Assembly (NCBI RefSeq): GCF_020171655.1
Contig: NZ_JAIVAC010000001.1
Span: 1,116,001 to 1,180,000, forward strand
Length of the DNA: 64,000 nt
DNA from: Exiguobacterium aestuarii
GTDB taxonomy: Bacteria; Bacillota; Bacilli; Exiguobacteriales; Exiguobacteriaceae
Direction: 5' to 3'
Of the stretch, positions 19,096 to 30,506 are shown piece by piece (positions within the stretch are counted from its first letter, which is position 1; every line of letters starts with the position of its first letter). The position numbers were made by a program, and so were the translations under genes. The notes beneath the pieces were generated by a model that saw only the letters and a list, made by a program, of their open reading frames with translations, had not been told where the DNA came from and did no database searches.

Positions 19096-19999
19096 GTTCT
19101 GCCTCCTTGACAATTCCTTGACTTAAATATCGTTCTGCACTGTCTGGCAAGATCGTCACAATCGTGCCTTCTGACATTTGATTTGCTTCCTTTACACATG
19201 CTGCGATGGCAGCACCAGAAGAACTTCCGATGAGCAATCCTTCCTGTTTCGCAAGATGCGCCACGTAATAGAAGGCTTCCTCATCTGTGATGGTATGAAT
19301 CGCATCGACATAAGACTTTTCCAAAAATGGCGGCCATTTTTCGACGCCAATTCCTTCTGTTTTATGTGGACCTGGCTCACCGCCGTTCAAAATCGAACCG
19401 ACCGGCTCCACGACAACAGTTTTCGTCCCCTGTGGTTTTAACGTTTTGGCGACACCAGTGAACGTACCTCCTGAACCCGCCCCCGCTACAAATACGTCGA
19501 TTTGTGGCACGTCCTTCAACAACTCTTGCGAAAGGATGTCGACATAGGCGTCCGGGTTGTCCGGATTTGAAAACTGTTCCGGCACGTATGCGTCATGTTC
19601 TTCAGCCAACTCAAGTGCGTGACTGATTGCGCCTTTCATTCCAAACTCGGTTGGCGTGTTGACGACGGTCGCTCCAAGGAGACGCATCAATGCTTGTTTC
19701 TCTTGACTAAACTTTTCAGGGGTCACGGTTATCAGACGAATGTCGTATCGCTGACAAGCGAGCGCGAGTCCGATTCCCGTATTCCCGGCTGTCGGCTCGA
19801 TCACCGTACCACCTGGTGCCACATCTCCACGTTTCATCGCCCGCTCAATCAAATTCATGCCGAGTCGGTCTTTGACACTTCCTCCCGGATTCATCATCTC
19901 CATCTTCCCGTACACTTTTACCGTAGCTGGAACAGGTAATGAACGGAGCTCGATGAGCGGTGTGTCCCCGATGAGTTCATAGACGTCACGGACAATCAT
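19061..19999 (-). CDS. mccA: Cystathionine beta-synthase-like PLP enzyme (O-acetylserine-dependent)
   Basis: A cysteine-synthase-fold PLP enzyme; B. subtilis MccA makes cystathionine from homocysteine and O-acetylserine. Start ATG 19999 (MIVRDVYELIGDTPLIEL), one base after the luxS stop, with AAGGA inside the luxS end. The 312-residue protein has the PLP lysine in NPGGSVKDRLG, the phosphate loop GSGGTFTGVAKTL and PTAGNTGIGLALA. A canonical biosynthetic CysK is the alternative, but position between luxS and mccB argues for the transsulfuration role. Confidence 0.88.
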   Translation of the reverse strand: MIVRDVYELIGDTPLIELRSLPVPATVKVYGKMEMMNPGGSVKDRLGMNLIERAMKRGDVAPGGTVIEPTAGNTGIGLALACQRYDIRLITVTPEKFSQEKQALMRLLGATVVNTPTEFGMKGAISHALELAEEHDAYVPEQFSNPDNPDAYVDILSQELLKDVPQIDVFVAGAGSGGTFTGVAKTLKPQGTKTVVVEPVGSILNGGEPGPHKTEGIGVEKWPPFLEKSYVDAIHTITDEEAFYYVAHLAKQEGLLIGSSSGAAIAACVKEANQMSEGTIVTILPDSAERYLSQGIVKEAEHAYKDSTHSRR

Positions 20000-20000
20000 C

Positions 20001-20468
20001 TTACGCTTCGTCCTTGAAGACGATATGCCACTCGTCACGTTTCGCAAGCATGTCAGCTGCTAATTTTTTGGCTCCCTCAAAATCATGATGGTTCGCATTC
20101 CCGCACTGTACCGGGTTTTGCGCTGGCAATTCTTCCGCGTTCATCGCATCGCGCAATGTCGCTTCTACGAGGTCGAGCATGCGCTCATAGTCCCCATCAT
20201 TCAACATCGTCCAATAGAAACCTGTTTGGCATCCCATCGGCGAAATGTCCACGATGTCTTCTGAATGATTACGACTGTTTTCGGCGATCAAATGCTCGAG
20301 AGAGTGAACAGCACGCATCGGCATGAGGCCTTCGTTCGGTTGGATGAAGCGAATATCATACTTGTAAATCGTATCAGCCGTTCCTTCTTTCACACCGGCG
20401 AGACGGACAAATGGAGCCTGAACTTTCGTATGATCCAAGTTAAAGCTTTCAACGTTATATGTTTTCAT
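20001..20468 (-). CDS. luxS: S-ribosylhomocysteine lyase LuxS
   Basis: Cleaves S-ribosylhomocysteine to homocysteine and DPD, the precursor of autoinducer-2. The 155-residue protein shows the metal-binding HSLEHLIAE (HxxEH) at about residues 56-60, the catalytic cysteine in MGCQTGFYW, and the third metal ligand in [13 protein letters not shown]. It lies between yrrT and mccA, where B. subtilis has mtnN instead. Homocysteine made here can feed mccA directly. No SAH nucleosidase gene is in the window, although it is needed to make the LuxS substrate. Confidence 0.97.
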   Translation of the reverse strand: MKTYNVESFNLDHTKVQAPFVRLAGVKEGTADTIYKYDIRFIQPNEGLMPMRAVHSLEHLIAENSRNHSEDIVDISPMGCQTGFYWTMLNDGDYERMLDLVEATLRDAMNAEELPAQNPVQCGNANHHDFEGAKKLAADMLAKRDEWHIVFKDEA

Positions 20469-20484
20469 GAGTAATTCCTCCTAA

Positions 20485-21108
20485 TTATTTTGTAGCGACG
20501 ACAAGCCAAACAAATTTATTTTTCTGTGTCATTGTCACGTTGTATCCATTCGCCTCTAGCATCGTACGAATGGTTGTCGTATATGGATAATATTCACGAT
20601 TTAAATCCTCGACCAAGTCTGAATAGCCTTGTTCCGTAGCCCAGTCAATAATTTCTTGACGTGCGTGTGGAGATTCGAACATCGTATCAAGCAATACGAA
20701 TTTCGGATGTCCCCAATCACGAACATATTGACCGATCGCTGTTTCCTTCTCAGAATCCGTCAAGTGATGGAAAGCGTACGAGGAAACGACCGTATCGACA
20801 TGTGAGAACGTTGGATAACGGAGAAAATCTCCATGTTCGACCGATATGCCCAACTTCTCAATTGCAATCTGCCTCATTTCTGGAGAAGGTTCGATTGCAA
20901 TTAAAGGATGTCCCTTTAAAATTCGGGCACTCAAGTTGCCTGTGCCGACACCAAATTCCAAGACCGTTCCTTCAACGTGTAACGCAACGTCATCAAGCAT
21001 TTGATCATATCCGACAAATACTTCATGATATTGTTCGTCATGCCCCCCGACTGCCGTATCGTAATCTTTCGCCCAATCCTTGAAGATATCCATGAATGGT
21101 AAATTCAT
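20485..21108 (-). CDS. yrrT: YrrT-type SAM-dependent methyltransferase
   Basis: A class I methyltransferase of the YrrT family, whose methyl acceptor is unknown. The 207-residue protein starts MNLPFMDIFKDWAKDYDTAV, with the family HDEQYHEVF motif, and the SAM-binding LEFGVGTGNLSAR at about residues 49-61, then AIEPSPEM. It is the first gene of the operon, as in B. subtilis yrrT-mtnN-mccA-mccB, and may create SAH that enters the pathway. Promoter at 21173-21201. Confidence 0.88.
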   Translation of the reverse strand: MNLPFMDIFKDWAKDYDTAVGGHDEQYHEVFVGYDQMLDDVALHVEGTVLEFGVGTGNLSARILKGHPLIAIEPSPEMRQIAIEKLGISVEHGDFLRYPTFSHVDTVVSSYAFHHLTDSEKETAIGQYVRDWGHPKFVLLDTMFESPHARQEIIDWATEQGYSDLVEDLNREYYPYTTTIRTMLEANGYNVTMTQKNKFVWLVVATK

Positions 21109-21161
21109 AGCGCCACCCCATCCTTAATTCTGACTAAATTGATATGTTTTATTGGTATTTA

Positions 21162-21201
21162 ACATTAACGTTACATTAACAGGTTTTTTTGAACATTTCA
21201 A
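21162..21201 (-). promoter_or_regulatory. yrrT operon promoter with direct repeats
   Basis: TTGAAA (21196-21201) and TAATGT (21173-21178) are 17 bases apart on the minus strand. Overlapping and following the -10 is a direct repeat, ACATTAAC on the plus strand at 21162-21169 and 21173-21180, an 11-base period that would put both copies on one DNA face. It is a candidate operator; I cannot match it to a CymR site from memory. Confidence 0.65.
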
Positions 21202-21417
21202 GTCATTCGCGTGATTCTGACGATCACCAAAATTTGATATAGGTCTTATGATTCAGGTCTTTAGTAATTGTCTGAACATTTAAATTTGTGCAAAAACACT
21301 CCCCTACTTTACGAAAAAATCCACTCTTTTTCCCCTGAACAACGATATGATAGTTCACAATGCAAGAGGAAATCTTTGTTTTTTACAGGTAATAACAAAT
21401 ATTAGGGGGTAAACACG
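21202..21417 (+). promoter_or_regulatory. Upstream region of the secreted protease gene
   Basis: This AT-rich divergent spacer (about 310 bases in total between yrrT and the protease) has a TATGAT hexamer at 21346-21351 but no convincing -35 partner. A GGGGGT ribosome site at about 21403-21408 precedes the TTG start. I see no other structure with confidence. Confidence 0.35.
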
Positions 21418-24400
21418 TTGTCAAGAAGAAAAGTCTACTTAAACGCTTCACTTGCTACATGTATTGCTTTAACACCTGTGTTGATTCAAGCGGGTACGTC
21501 ATCTGTTTCAGCAGAAGCTTCCATCAAACCAAAAATTGAGCTCGAAAAGAAACAGAAAAAAGTCCGAGTCGTCGTCGAACTCGTCGGTGCACCTGCAATC
21601 GCAGAAGCAGCGCAAAAAGGGAAAAAATTTAATGAGTTGACGAAATCAGAACAAAACAAGGCACAACAATCTGTACAGTCTGAACAAAAACGCGCAAAAT
21701 CCGCTTTGAAAAAACAAGGCGTGACTGCTACACCGATTGAAGAGTTCACGACCGTTTTTAACGGCTTCTCCACTTTCCTCTCAACAAGTGAAATCGCTAA
21801 AGTTGAAGCTCTACCTGAAGTAGCGACTGTCCATGTCGTCAACGAGTATGAACGTCCTGAAGTGAAACCAGATATGGTCACAAGTAACGGAATGGTACAA
21901 GCCGAACAAACATGGGGAGATTACGGATTTGCCGGGGAAGGCACCGTCGTCGCTGTCATCGACTCGGGAATTGATGCCGACCACCGAGATTACCGAATCA
22001 CAGATTCGAAAACGGCAGAATTGACGAAATCAGAAGTCGATCAGGCCATCACTTCGTTCGGTCTACCTGGTGAATATGTGAATGAGAAAGTCCCATACGC
22101 CTATAATTACTACGACGAAAATGATGATATTAAAGATGACTCACCTGGCGCTTCCATGCACGGTCAGCACGTCTCAGGGACGGTCGCTGCAAACGGTGAT
22201 CTCGAAAACGGTGGAATTAAAGGGGTCGCACCTGAAGCTCAAATCCTTGGTCTTAAAGTATTCAGTAACGACCCGAATTACGCATCTACATACGGAGATA
22301 TTTATATTAAAGCGATTGACGATGCGATCAAGCTAGGAGCAGACGTCATCAACATGAGTCTTGGTTCAACAGCAGGTTTTGTCGAAGCCGACTCTCCTGA
22401 ACAACAAGCCGTTCAACGCGCTGTAGACAACGGTGTCTTCATGTCCATCTCTGCTGGGAACTCAGCATACTTCGGACATGGCTTTGACTTACCAACGGCT
22501 TCAAACCCTGATACGGGTGTTGTCGGGGCTCCAAGCGTAAGCCAAGCATCGACATCGGTCGCTTCACTCGAGAACGATCAAATTCAATTGGACGCTTTCC
22601 GCGTCGGTGACGAAAAAATCGGATGGAAGAAACAAGATGGACCTGCATTCTCGGAAGGTACATATGACGTCGTTTACGTCGGAGATGGGCAACCAGAAAA
22701 CTATGCTGGTAAAGACGTGAAAGGAAAGCTCGTCCTCGCCGTTCGCGATGGAGGATACTTCTACTCGAAGATTCAAAAAACGGCTGAGGCACAAGGGGCA
22801 GCCGGTGTCATCGTACGAGGCGCTGTCTCACACGGAGACTATGTGTCTATGGCTCTCGATCAACCACTCATCCCGATGGCATCACTCAGCATCCAAGACG
22901 GGAACGAATTAAAAGAGAAATTAGCGGATGGACCGCTCCAACTCACGTTTGCTGGTGACCGAATCAGCGTCAACAACCGTTCGGCAGGCGCAATGTCTGA
23001 TTTCACATCTTGGGGTGTCACACCGAACCTTGACTTCAAGCCGGAGCTTTCAGCCCCAGGCGGTCAAATTTTCTCAACGTTCAACGACAACCAATACGGT
23101 TTGATGAGCGGAACATCGATGGCCGCACCTCACGTTGCCGGCGGTGCAGCTCTTGTTCTTGAACGCGTCGATCGCGATTTCGACTTGAGCGGAGCGGCTC
23201 GTGTGACGATGGCAAAGAACTTGCTACTCAATACTTCGAAGCCCGTCACAGACATCGGACCGTATAACCAAGAATTGAAGCAGTCTCTTCCATATTCACC
23301 ACGTCGGGCAGGAGCTGGTCTCATGCAACTCCATGCGGCCGTCACATCTCCGGCAGTCGCGTATGAGAAGAAGACGAAAGAAGCGAAAGTCGCTTTAAAA
23401 GAATTGTCGAAGAGTAAGGCGAAGTTCACGATTGTCGTTGAAAACATGTCTGACGAATCACTCACATACGATGTGGCCGCTTCCCTCCAGACAGACCTTG
23501 CCGTTACTAACAAGGATGGCGTCATTCAGAATGCGATGGAAGCTCAGGCGCTTCAACAAGCAATCATTAAGATCAATGGCAAAAACACAAGTAAAGTCAC
23601 GTTGAAGGCAAAACAAAAGAAAGAAATCACCGTATCGATTGATGTCTCGAAGGCACAAGTACTTAATCCTGAGACGTTAGAAGGAACGGTATCTGCAAAA
23701 TCAGTCTTTGAGAATGGTTATTTCGTCGATGGATTCCTACGCTTGACTGACCCACGTGGGACAGACGGCAACCCGTCACTCGTTGTCCCGTTCGTCGGAT
23801 TCGAAGGCGATTGGGGCAAAGCACCAATCTTTGACGAAACGATTTATGAAGATGGTTCATTCTATGGAATCTCTGGATTGGTCGATGCGGCCGGGAACTA
23901 TTTAGGAGAGAAACTTGATGAGTCTGTAGATGAAGAAGCGGTAGCGATTTCGCCTGACGGGGACGGTTCAAAAGACACGGCTACCCCGGTCTACTCGCTC
24001 TTACGAAATGCGAAAGACGTCAAGTATCGGATCGTCGATGAAAAAGGAAACGTCCTTCGTACCCTTAAAATCGAAGAAGAATTGAGAAAGAACTACTTTG
24101 ATGGTGGAAGCGGTGACCCATACTACTACACGTCAGATAACGCTTGGGACGGAAAACTGAACGGAGAGATGGCGCCGAAAGGAACGTACTACTACGAAAT
24201 TGAAGCGAGCATCGACTACATGAAAAAACAAGCCCAGACGTTACGGATTCCAGTGAAAGTGGATTACACGGATCCTCGTTTCACGATTCGTTGGAACGAA
24301 GGTGTGGCTAGTGTCAAAGCATCCGACGACTTTGCAGGCATCAACGGTATCGAATTCCTTCTTAATGGGAAAGTTGTTGCGAAAGAAGCAAAAGATACAG

Positions 24401-25071
24401 CAAACTTCACACTCGATGCGCCACTTGAATCAACGGACCAACTATCGGTTCGCGTTTCAGACAATGCGGGTAACGTGATCACACGCGACGTATCTACAGA
24501 AAATGACGCAGATAAACCAGGAGTCTTTGTCGATGCACCACTCGCCCTGTCTCCTTACGGTTCATCGATTGTACCGATCATCGGTCAAATCAAAGATGCC
24601 TCTGACGTTGTATCGTTCACTGTCGACGATGTGGACGTACCACTCACGTATGACGCAGCTGCAAAACAATACACGTTCAATACGACACGTTCGTATGAAG
24701 ATGGATTCCACAAGATTCGTTTCATCGCGGAAGACACGTCTGGTAACGTGACGAACTTTGTCCGTCCAATCTTTGTCGATTCTACGGATGCGACGCTCTC
24801 AATCAGCAACGTGCCGAAAAACGTTTCGGCGAAACAAAACTCTGTGAACGTGAAAGTTCAAGTGACGGATAACTTTGACGACATCAAACTCCGTGTCAAC
24901 GGTGATTTGAAATGGAGTCATACGTTGAAAGAACCTTATGCGATGCGCGCATTCTCACGTACCGAAACCGTCTCGCTCCCTGTAACAAAGGGACAAAACA
25001 CTTTCACATTTGAAGTGACTGACCTCGGTGGCAACGTGACGAAGAAAGTCATCACGATCAATAAAAAATAA
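21418..25071 (+). CDS. Secreted subtilisin-like serine protease (S8) with PA and Ig-like domains
   Basis: A large extracellular protease of the Vpr/lactocepin type. It starts with TTG 21418 nine bases after a GGGGGT site. A signal peptide covers residues 1-32 (hydrophobic core LATCIALTPVLIQAG, then VSAEA). An I9-like propeptide follows to about residue 150. The catalytic triad is D182 (VIDSGIDADH), H248 (MHGQHVSGT) and S567 (SGTSMAAPHVAGG). A PA insert lies near residues 390-500 between H and S. After about residue 645 come an Fn3-like domain, a FlgD-like segment (ISPDGDGSKDTATP, about residue 845) and several Ig-like repeats with charged turns. I see no LPxTG motif and no S-layer-homology domain, so it is probably released. 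It stands alone, and reads opposite to its neighbours. Confidence 0.94.
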   Translation: MSRRKVYLNASLATCIALTPVLIQAGTSSVSAEASIKPKIELEKKQKKVRVVVELVGAPAIAEAAQKGKKFNELTKSEQNKAQQSVQSEQKRAKSALKKQGVTATPIEEFTTVFNGFSTFLSTSEIAKVEALPEVATVHVVNEYERPEVKPDMVTSNGMVQAEQTWGDYGFAGEGTVVAVIDSGIDADHRDYRITDSKTAELTKSEVDQAITSFGLPGEYVNEKVPYAYNYYDENDDIKDDSPGASMHGQHVSGTVAANGDLENGGIKGVAPEAQILGLKVFSNDPNYASTYGDIYIKAIDDAIKLGADVINMSLGSTAGFVEADSPEQQAVQRAVDNGVFMSISAGNSAYFGHGFDLPTASNPDTGVVGAPSVSQASTSVASLENDQIQLDAFRVGDEKIGWKKQDGPAFSEGTYDVVYVGDGQPENYAGKDVKGKLVLAVRDGGYFYSKIQKTAEAQGAAGVIVRGAVSHGDYVSMALDQPLIPMASLSIQDGNELKEKLADGPLQLTFAGDRISVNNRSAGAMSDFTSWGVTPNLDFKPELSAPGGQIFSTFNDNQYGLMSGTSMAAPHVAGGAALVLERVDRDFDLSGAARVTMAKNLLLNTSKPVTDIGPYNQELKQSLPYSPRRAGAGLMQLHAAVTSPAVAYEKKTKEAKVALKELSKSKAKFTIVVENMSDESLTYDVAASLQTDLAVTNKDGVIQNAMEAQALQQAIIKINGKNTSKVTLKAKQKKEITVSIDVSKAQVLNPETLEGTVSAKSVFENGYFVDGFLRLTDPRGTDGNPSLVVPFVGFEGDWGKAPIFDETIYEDGSFYGISGLVDAAGNYLGEKLDESVDEEAVAISPDGDGSKDTATPVYSLLRNAKDVKYRIVDEKGNVLRTLKIEEELRKNYFDGGSGDPYYYTSDNAWDGKLNGEMAPKGTYYYEIEASIDYMKKQAQTLRIPVKVDYTDPRFTIRWNEGVASVKASDDFAGINGIEFLLNGKVVAKEAKDTANFTLDAPLESTDQLSVRVSDNAGNVITRDVSTENDADKPGVFVDAPLALSPYGSSIVPIIGQIKDASDVVSFTVDDVDVPLTYDAAAKQYTFNTTRSYEDGFHKIRFIAEDTSGNVTNFVRPIFVDSTDATLSISNVPKNVSAKQNSVNVKVQVTDNFDDIKLRVNGDLKWSHTLKEPYAMRAFSRTETVSLPVTKGQNTFTFEVTDLGGNVTKKVITINKK

Positions 25072-25081
25072 TGGATTCACG

Positions 25082-25115
25082 AAAAAACGGCTGCCCACGT
25101 GGGTCAGCCGTTTTC
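25082..25115. terminator. Bidirectional terminator between the protease gene and rsmE
   Basis: AAAACGGCTG pairs with CAGCCGTTTT, with an inner CCC-ACGT-GGG; T-runs follow in both directions. It separates the convergent protease gene and heat-shock operon. Confidence 0.9.
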
Positions 25116-25868
25116 TTATCCTCTCGCCAATTCAAGCGCGTACGAGATAGCAGACAGTGCATAAAGAGGAGCCGTCTCCGAACGAAGGATACGAGGTCCG
25201 AACGCGCAAGCGATCGCCCCCGCCTCTATCCATTGCGTGACTTCCGCTGTGTCAAATCCGCCTTCCGGTCCCGTGATGACGAGGAGACGTTGTTTTGATT
25301 GAAGACGATTCAATGTGTTGGCAAGTGCCGACTGCTCGCCTTCTTTCGCCGATTCTTCATATGCAATGATGACTTCGTCGTATTGTTCGAATTGCTGTGA
25401 CAGTTGCTTCGAAGTGAGGAACGTACATGACGGGACGACGGCCCTATACGATTGCTCAGCCGCCTCTTGCATGATTTTTTGAATACGTTCTACTTTTTTC
25501 GGCACTTTTTTTGAGTCCCATTTGGCGACTGATCGGGAAGATTCGAACAATAGAAGTTGATGAACGCCGAGCTCGGTCGCTTTTTGCGCGACAAGTTCGA
25601 CCTTGTCTCCTTTTGGCAACGCATAAGCGAGCGTCACGTCAATCGGCAGTTCGGTCTCTGATTGACGAGTCGACAATACTTTAGCCACTCCACTTTTCTT
25701 CTCAAGCGACGTCACGACACATGCGTACTCATTGCCCGTCCCGTCGAGAAGAACTATTTCGTAACCCGCCCCTTGTCGCAGGACCGTTCCGATATGATGA
25801 GCGACATCTGAAGGAAGTGTCACAACATCGCCTGTGAAAGCTTCTGGTGTCAGAAAATAACGTTGCAT
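25116..25868 (-). CDS. rsmE: 16S rRNA m3U1498 methyltransferase RsmE
   Basis: A SPOUT methyltransferase that methylates U1498 of 16S rRNA. The 250-residue protein starts MQRYFLTPEAFTGDVVTLP (PUA-like part), and has the knot signature LLVITGPEGGFDTAEV and LGPRILRSETAPL-like FGPRILRSETAPLYALSA. Length is normal. It follows prmA by 3 bases at the end of the dnaK operon, an order conserved in Bacilli. Confidence 0.95.
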   Translation of the reverse strand: MQRYFLTPEAFTGDVVTLPSDVAHHIGTVLRQGAGYEIVLLDGTGNEYACVVTSLEKKSGVAKVLSTRQSETELPIDVTLAYALPKGDKVELVAQKATELGVHQLLLFESSRSVAKWDSKKVPKKVERIQKIMQEAAEQSYRAVVPSCTFLTSKQLSQQFEQYDEVIIAYEESAKEGEQSALANTLNRLQSKQRLLVITGPEGGFDTAEVTQWIEAGAIACAFGPRILRSETAPLYALSAISYALELARG

Positions 25869-25871
25869 AGC

Positions 25872-26810
25872 TTATCCCTTCTTGGCGATGATCGCGACCC
25901 AGTCTTCCATCACGCGTGTCTCTTCAATTTCAAACCCTGCAGCCATCAGAGCGTTCGTGACTTCCGCCCGTTTCTCTCCAATGATGCCGGATGTGATGAA
26001 GCGACCTCCCGTTTTCGTACGAGCATAAGCATCTTCGATGAAGAGAAGAATGACATCAGCAAGAATGTTTGCCACGACCAAGTCATATTCTCCGTCCACA
26101 CCTTTTAATAAATCTCCCGTGTCGACTTGAACGAGTGATTCGACACCGTTCGTCTCCACGTTTTGACGAGCCGATTCAACGGCAACCGAATCCAAGTCTA
26201 GCGCTTTTACGCTCGTCGCTCCAAGTTTCGCAGCGGCGATCGACAATACGCCTGATCCTGTACCGACATCAATGACGCGGTCACCTTCCCGGATGTAGTT
26301 CTCAATCGCTTGAATACAGAGCATCGTCGTCGGGTGTGTCCCTGTACCGAACGCCATGCCCGGGTCAAGCAAGATGACATTCTCTTCCGGTTGTGGTGTG
26401 TACTCTTCCCACAAAGGGACAATCGTCAGCTGTTGTGAGATTTTGACCGGCTTGTAATACTGCTTCCAAGAATGCGCCCAATCTTCCTCATCAATCTCTG
26501 CGACCGTGACCTCGCCTGATCCGATATCAAGCATGTTCCGGAGTCGCTCGATTTCTTTTTTCAAGTTTGCGAGCACATCTTGGAAATCACCTGAAGCCGG
26601 CACGTACGCTTTGACGTGTACTCCAGATGTCGGATACGTTTCACGATCCGAAACGTCCCAAATCTCTCCGAAATGGTCTTCCGCCATCATTCGGTCGAAG
26701 TCTTCGACGTCCTCGATGACGACACCTTGTGCCCCCACTTCGTGTAATAAGTTCGATACGGCTTCCACCGCAAGCTGTGTCGTGTGGACACAAATTTCAG
26801 ACCATTTCAT
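25872..26810 (-). CDS. prmA: Ribosomal protein L11 methyltransferase
   Basis: Trimethylates L11 on the ribosome. The 312-residue protein starts MKWSEICVHTTQLAVEAV and has the L11-binding N-terminal domain, the catalytic-domain entry LLDPGMAFGTGTHPTT, the SAM loop VIDVGTGSGVLSIAA and NILADVI. Full length. It lies behind dnaJ with an AAAGGAG site and precedes rsmE, so it is probably part of the HrcA-regulated transcript. Confidence 0.97.
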   Translation of the reverse strand: MKWSEICVHTTQLAVEAVSNLLHEVGAQGVVIEDVEDFDRMMAEDHFGEIWDVSDRETYPTSGVHVKAYVPASGDFQDVLANLKKEIERLRNMLDIGSGEVTVAEIDEEDWAHSWKQYYKPVKISQQLTIVPLWEEYTPQPEENVILLDPGMAFGTGTHPTTMLCIQAIENYIREGDRVIDVGTGSGVLSIAAAKLGATSVKALDLDSVAVESARQNVETNGVESLVQVDTGDLLKGVDGEYDLVVANILADVILLFIEDAYARTKTGGRFITSGIIGEKRAEVTNALMAAGFEIEETRVMEDWVAIIAKKG

Positions 26811-26828
26811 CGTTTGTACACACTCCTT

Positions 26829-27935
26829 TTAGTGACTAAAGAACTTTTTCATTTTTTGGAACATGCCGTGTTCCTCTTCGACACCCGATTCGCCACTGAT
26901 TTCTTCGAATTCACGAAGCAATTCTTTTTGGCGGTCCGTCATATTTTTCGGTGTCATGACAATGACGCTCACGTACTGGTCGCCATTCGCGCCACCACGC
27001 ACACTTGGCATCCCCTTTCCGCGTAAACGGAACTTCGAGCCAGTTTGTGTTCCGGCTGGCACTTTCAAACTCACGTTCCCGTGAACCGTCGGAACTTCGA
27101 TTTCTGCACCGAGTGCCGCTTGTGCGAACGTGACCGGCATTTCCATCGCAATGTGTTGGTCGACACGTTCAAAAATCTCATGAGCTTTCACGCGGACGAC
27201 GACGTATAAGTCTCCCGCTGGTCCTCCGTTCACGCCAGGACCGCCTTTTCCAGATAGACGGATCTGTTGCCCGTTATCGATACCGGCTGGGATTTTCACC
27301 TCGACGGTCTGTTTCTTCTTCACATGACCTGAGCCGTGACAAGTCGGACATTTTTCTTTGATTGTCTTACCACTACCGTGACACTTGCTACAAGGACGTT
27401 GATTGACCATACGACCGAGAATTGTGTTTTGCTCAACCGTCTCGACGCCACTGCCGCCACACTGGTTACACGTTTCTGGTTTCGTTCCAGGTTTCGCACC
27501 GTTCCCCATGCACGTGTCACATTCGACTTCGATTTCGAGCTCGATTGTTTCCGTCTTGCCTGTCACACTCTCCATGAAATCGAGGTCAACAACGTATTGA
27601 TAATCTTCTCCGCGACGCGGTGCGTTCGGGTCTTGACGGCGTCCGCCGCCTCCGAAGAACATGTCAAAGATATCCCCGAATCCACCTTGGAAGTCACCGC
27701 CGCCTCCGAACTGGTTCGCCCCTTCAAAACCGAATCGGTCATACTGGGCACGTTTTTGTTCGTCAGAAAGCACTTCGTAGGCTTCACCAATCTCTTTAAA
27801 CTTATCCGCCGCATCTGCCTCTTGGTTGATGTCCGGGTGATATTGACGGGCCAATTTCCGGTATGCCCGCTTGATTTCTTGTGCAGAGGCCGACTTGTCG
27901 AGCCCGAGCACTTCATAATAATCTCGTTTCGCCAC
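26829..27935 (-). CDS. dnaJ: Chaperone DnaJ (Hsp40)
   Basis: The co-chaperone that delivers substrates to DnaK and stimulates its ATPase. The J domain is at residues 1-70 with the HPD motif (RQYHPDINQ), then a Gly/Phe-rich linker ([19 protein letters not shown]), four zinc repeats ([32 protein letters not shown]) and a C-terminal substrate-binding region. It starts with GTG at 27935 after AGGAG; 368 residues. A hairpin at 28001-28024 separates it from dnaK and may lower its expression. Confidence 0.98.
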   Translation of the reverse strand: MAKRDYYEVLGLDKSASAQEIKRAYRKLARQYHPDINQEADAADKFKEIGEAYEVLSDEQKRAQYDRFGFEGANQFGGGGDFQGGFGDIFDMFFGGGGRRQDPNAPRRGEDYQYVVDLDFMESVTGKTETIELEIEVECDTCMGNGAKPGTKPETCNQCGGSGVETVEQNTILGRMVNQRPCSKCHGSGKTIKEKCPTCHGSGHVKKKQTVEVKIPAGIDNGQQIRLSGKGGPGVNGGPAGDLYVVVRVKAHEIFERVDQHIAMEMPVTFAQAALGAEIEVPTVHGNVSLKVPAGTQTGSKFRLRGKGMPSVRGGANGDQYVSVIVMTPKNMTDRQKELLREFEEISGESGVEEEHGMFQKMKKFFSH

Positions 27936-28000
27936 TATTCTCGCTCCTATCCTTACAATCTACGTATCGATTTTACCGATTCTACCTTAACATGGAAAGA

Positions 28001-28024
28001 GCCAAAGCAGAAACCTGCTTTGGC
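28001..28024 (-). other. Intercistronic hairpin between dnaK and dnaJ
   Basis: A perfect 10-bp stem, GCCAAAGCAG with CTGCTTTGGC, and a 4-base loop. On the minus strand it is followed by only a weak TCTTT, so it could be a partial terminator or an RNA-processing or stability element that sets the dnaK:dnaJ ratio. Confidence 0.7.
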
Positions 28025-28045
28025 GCTCTCCTTTACAACGGCTGT

Positions 28046-29875
<1,830 letters not shown>

Positions 29876-29901
29876 TTATTCCTCCGTCTCGTTAAGTAGT
29901 A

Positions 29902-30489
29902 TTATTCTGCAACTTTTACCATGCTTGGGCGAATGACTCGACCATGCATCGTATATCCTTTTTGAAGCTCCATCGTCACGACGCCCGACTCGAACTCGTC
30001 GCTCGGCTCTTGCATGACTGCTTGATGGAAATTCGGGTCGAACGGCTGTCCGACTGCTTCAATCACTTCGACTTGCTCAGCATTCAATACGTCAAGAAGT
30101 TGACGATGAATCATGTCGACGCCTGATTGAATTTGCTTGGCATCCTCTGAAGTTGCTTGCACTTGAAGTGCACGCTCAAAGTTATCAATGAGCGGAATCA
30201 ATTTTTCAATGACAGACTGTGAAGCAAACTTGACGCGTTTTGCATTCTCTTCATTCGTCCGACGACGGAAGTTGTCAAAGTCAGCACGAATGCGGAGTTC
30301 GCTCGCTTTCAACGCTTCGATTTCTTTTTGTAAGTCCGTCCCCTCAGAACTTTCTTCCACAATCTCAGCATTTAAAACCTCATCTTCATTTGATTCAGTT
30401 GACTCGTTCTCTTCTGTCTGTGCCGAGTCTACAGATTTTTCTTCAAGCACGTCTTCTTGTTCGTGCCCGTTTTGATGATCTGCTGTCAT
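29902..30489 (-). CDS. grpE: Nucleotide exchange factor GrpE
   Basis: Releases ADP from DnaK. I start it at ATG 30489 (MTADHQNGHEQEDVLEE), because AAAGGAG stands 7 bases upstream; the frame's earlier GTG overlaps the hrcA stop. The 195-residue protein has a long acidic, disordered N-terminus (to about residue 65), then the dimerising coiled coil (LRIRADFDNFRRRTNEEN) and the GrpE signature in VIRPSMVKVAE. It lies between hrcA and dnaK. Confidence 0.97.
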   Translation of the reverse strand: MTADHQNGHEQEDVLEEKSVDSAQTEENESTESNEDEVLNAEIVEESSEGTDLQKEIEALKASELRIRADFDNFRRRTNEENAKRVKFASQSVIEKLIPLIDNFERALQVQATSEDAKQIQSGVDMIHRQLLDVLNAEQVEVIEAVGQPFDPNFHQAVMQEPSDEFESGVVTMELQKGYTMHGRVIRPSMVKVAE

Positions 30490-30506
30490 AGTAAAACTCC
30501 TTTCCG

